From positions 1-6,951 of the forward strand of contig JANYHQ010000274.1 in the NCBI GenBank assembly GCA_025358985.1: DNA of 6,951 bases. Reading direction: 5' to 3'. Positions within the stretch are counted from its first letter, which is position 1, and the number at the start of each line of letters is the position of its first letter. The notes below the pieces were generated by a model that saw only the letters and a program-made list of their open reading frames with translations, made no database searches and was not told where the DNA came from. Shown here one piece after another: positions 5,362 to 6,951 of the stretch. Source of the DNA: Acidimicrobiales bacterium (GTDB taxonomy: Bacteria > Actinomycetota > Acidimicrobiia > Acidimicrobiales > JANYDT01). Made by a program: the position numbers and the translations under genes.

Positions 5362-6951
5362 ATGGTCACTCGACGATACGTTTGTGCCGGCGCCACGCTG
5401 ACGATTGCGGCACTTCTGGCTGGGTGTGGGGGGAGCAAATCAGGCAAGGGTGGTGCTACCTCAACTATTGCCGCGGGCCCCACCCCAACCGTTGCGGCGG
5501 CCACATCGGTGGCCAGTACCACCGCTGCCGTGGCGCGAAGTGGGGCGGTCACCACGCTCGGCGGCGTCAAGGGGGCCACAGTTCAAATCTTGGTGGAAGG
5601 CGAGATCCGAGACCAGGATACCGGTTCCACCGGTTTCGCCGGGTCAGGATCAGGATTCATCATCGATGCTGACGGCACCATCGTGACCAACAATCACGTG
5701 GTGACAGGAGCCGGCGTCATAACGGTGCGGGTTGGTGGCGACAAAAGCAATGAAATCGCCGCCAAGGTCCTTGGTGTGTCGGAGTGCAGCGATCTGGCCG
5801 TGATCAAACTGGCAAATCCGGGACCGTATCCGTATCTCACCTGGTCGACGAAACCGATTGAACCTCCGTTGGAGGTGTACGCCGCAGGCTTCCCGCTCGG
5901 TGACCCTGAGTACACCGTCACCCGTGGAGTGGTGAGCAAAGCAAAGTCGCAGGGCGATACGAGTTGGGCCTCCGTGGCTCACGTGATCGAACACGACGCC
6001 AGCATCCAACCAGGAAACTCCGGCGGTGCACTCATCGACAACGAAGGCGCCGTGATCGGGATCAACTATGCCGGTGGCGACAAAGGCCAAACCGGTACTT
6101 CGCAGTTCTTTGCCATTGCCAACGATCTGGCCAAACCAACGGTTGATCTGCTGAAAAAGGGCGACCAAGAGTCAATCGGAGTCAACGGACGGGCGTTTGT
6201 GGATGAGAAGGCCAAGCTTTCAGGAGTGTTCGTCCGCGGTGTGGCTCCTGGTGGACCGGCATCGAAATCCGGGGTGAAGCCCGGGGACGTGATCACCACC
6301 CTGAACGGCGTGGATCTGGGAGGCGGAACGTTGTCCCAGTACTGCAAGGTGCTCAGGTCCGCCCGCGAAGGCGCACCCATATCGATCAGGGTGGTTCGCT
6401 TCGACTCCAAAGAAGTGCTTGAAGGCGAACTCAACGGAAAACCCCTGGTGGCCGTGTTTTCCTTCGCCGAGACGCTCAAGAGCGATGTACCGGCAACCGA
6501 CACGCCTGCGGCCCCCAGCTCAGGCGACTTCGTCAAGCTCACCGACACCACGGGCCGACTCACCGTTGAAGTACCTACCGAGTGGACCGATACCCAACTC
6601 GATCCGCAAGACCTCATCGGTCTCGGCAAGGCCCAACCGACAATCATCGCCAGCCCGTCATTCGCCGAGTTCGACAACGGCAACGGGCCCGGGTTGGGTG
6701 TGGTGCTGATTGACTCGAAGAACGCAGGCACCATAGACAAGGACACCCTCCTCGATGGGGTGGAGAAGAGCATCAAGTGTGAGAAGGGCGACCGCAACGA
6801 TTTCACCGGGAAAGGATTCACGGGTCGCTACCTTGCTTCCAAATGCCAGAAAACACTCGTGGTGGTAGCCGTGGTGTCCCGGCCGGAAAATCCGGATCAA
6901 GCTGTGCTGCTCATCGCCCGAGCCGTGAGCGATGCCGATCTGGCTGCCATC
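5362..6951 (+). CDS. HtrA/DegP-type lipoprotein serine protease with PDZ and extra C-terminal domain (runs off right edge)
   Basis: A 530-codon fragment, open at the right edge, of an S1C-family serine protease, probably acting outside the membrane in protein quality control or stress response. Residues 1-22 are a lipoprotein signal peptide: RR at 4-5, a hydrophobic core, and the lipobox LAGC with Cys22 as the acylated residue. A Gly/Ala/Thr/Ser-rich linker covers 23-62. The trypsin-like domain (about 66-260) has GSGSGFIID (94-102), His112 in TNNHV, Asp144 in CSDLAVIKL, and Ser220 in QPGNSGGALI: a complete catalytic triad. One PDZ domain follows (about 270-350; GVFVRGVAPGGPA, SGVKPGDVITTLNG). 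After a Pro/Ala/Thr linker (374-387), residues 388-530 begin FVKLTDTTGRLTVEVPTEW and form a separate domain resembling the PsbP-like module of some actinobacterial proteases; Cys473 and Cys495 could pair as a disulfide. The triad suggests it is active. The substrate is unknown. Confidence 0.93.
   Translation, partial: MVTRRYVCAGATLTIAALLAGCGGSKSGKGGATSTIAAGPTPTVAAATSVASTTAAVARSGAVTTLGGVKGATVQILVEGEIRDQDTGSTGFAGSGSGFIIDADGTIVTNNHVVTGAGVITVRVGGDKSNEIAAKVLGVSECSDLAVIKLANPGPYPYLTWSTKPIEPPLEVYAAGFPLGDPEYTVTRGVVSKAKSQGDTSWASVAHVIEHDASIQPGNSGGALIDNEGAVIGINYAGGDKGQTGTSQFFAIANDLAKPTVDLLKKGDQESIGVNGRAFVDEKAKLSGVFVRGVAPGGPASKSGVKPGDVITTLNGVDLGGGTLSQYCKVLRSAREGAPISIRVVRFDSKEVLEGELNGKPLVAVFSFAETLKSDVPATDTPAAPSSGDFVKLTDTTGRLTVEVPTEWTDTQLDPQDLIGLGKAQPTIIASPSFAEFDNGNGPGLGVVLIDSKNAGTIDKDTLLDGVEKSIKCEKGDRNDFTGKGFTGRYLASKCQKTLVVVAVVSRPENPDQAVLLIARAVSDADLAAI

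Noticed and set aside
5650..6821. Minus-strand open frames of 172 and 251 codons opposite the protease gene
   Set aside because: The plus strand here encodes an intact protease triad and PDZ domain; these frames are antisense shadows with no recognisable domains.
1..6951. CRISPR, insertion sequence, prophage, toxin-antitoxin or defence system
   Set aside because: No direct repeat array, transposase, integrase, terminal inverted repeats or toxin-like pair was seen; the window is mainly core metabolism and envelope genes.

Overview
The window looks like chromosomal DNA from a high-GC Gram-positive bacterium (Actinomycetota, perhaps Acidimicrobiia; the class is a weak guess). The grounds are the GC-rich codon use, many GTG starts, an arg gene order close to the actinobacterial argCJBDFR layout, an actinobacterial-style ArgR, and a lipoprotein HtrA protease with an extra C-terminal domain.

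Minus strand, 4930 down to 1: a tightly packed arginine operon in the order argC, argB, argD, argF, argR, then the first 103 codons of a secreted or membrane-anchored PQQ-type beta-propeller protein that runs off the left edge. ArgB phosphorylates N-acetylglutamate, ArgC reduces the acyl phosphate, ArgD transaminates the semialdehyde to N-acetylornithine, ArgF carbamoylates ornithine to citrulline, and ArgR is the arginine-sensing repressor. Four of the five junctions are 4-base GTGA/ATGA stop-start overlaps; argF/argR overlap by 16 bases. argJ, which normally sits between argC and argB in actinobacteria, is absent, and argG/argH do not follow argR.

Intergenic 4931-5045: a divergent control region. 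It holds a clean ARG-box-like palindrome (4951-4964), a -10-like hexamer placed for a leaderless argC transcript starting at GTG 4930, a second imperfect palindrome, and two DnaA-box-like 9-mers, one a perfect consensus match.

Plus strand, 5046 to 6951: a small unrecognised 75-residue protein (5046-5273), an 88-base gap with a ribosome binding site but no clear promoter or terminator, then a 530-codon fragment, open at the right edge, of a lipoprotein HtrA/DegP-type serine protease with His/Asp/Ser triad, one PDZ domain and an additional C-terminal domain.

No RNA genes, mobile elements, CRISPR arrays or long repeats were seen. Most of the window is ordinary core metabolism. The points worth a second look are the missing argJ, the coupling of a beta-propeller exported protein to argR, the control region, and the small unknown gene.
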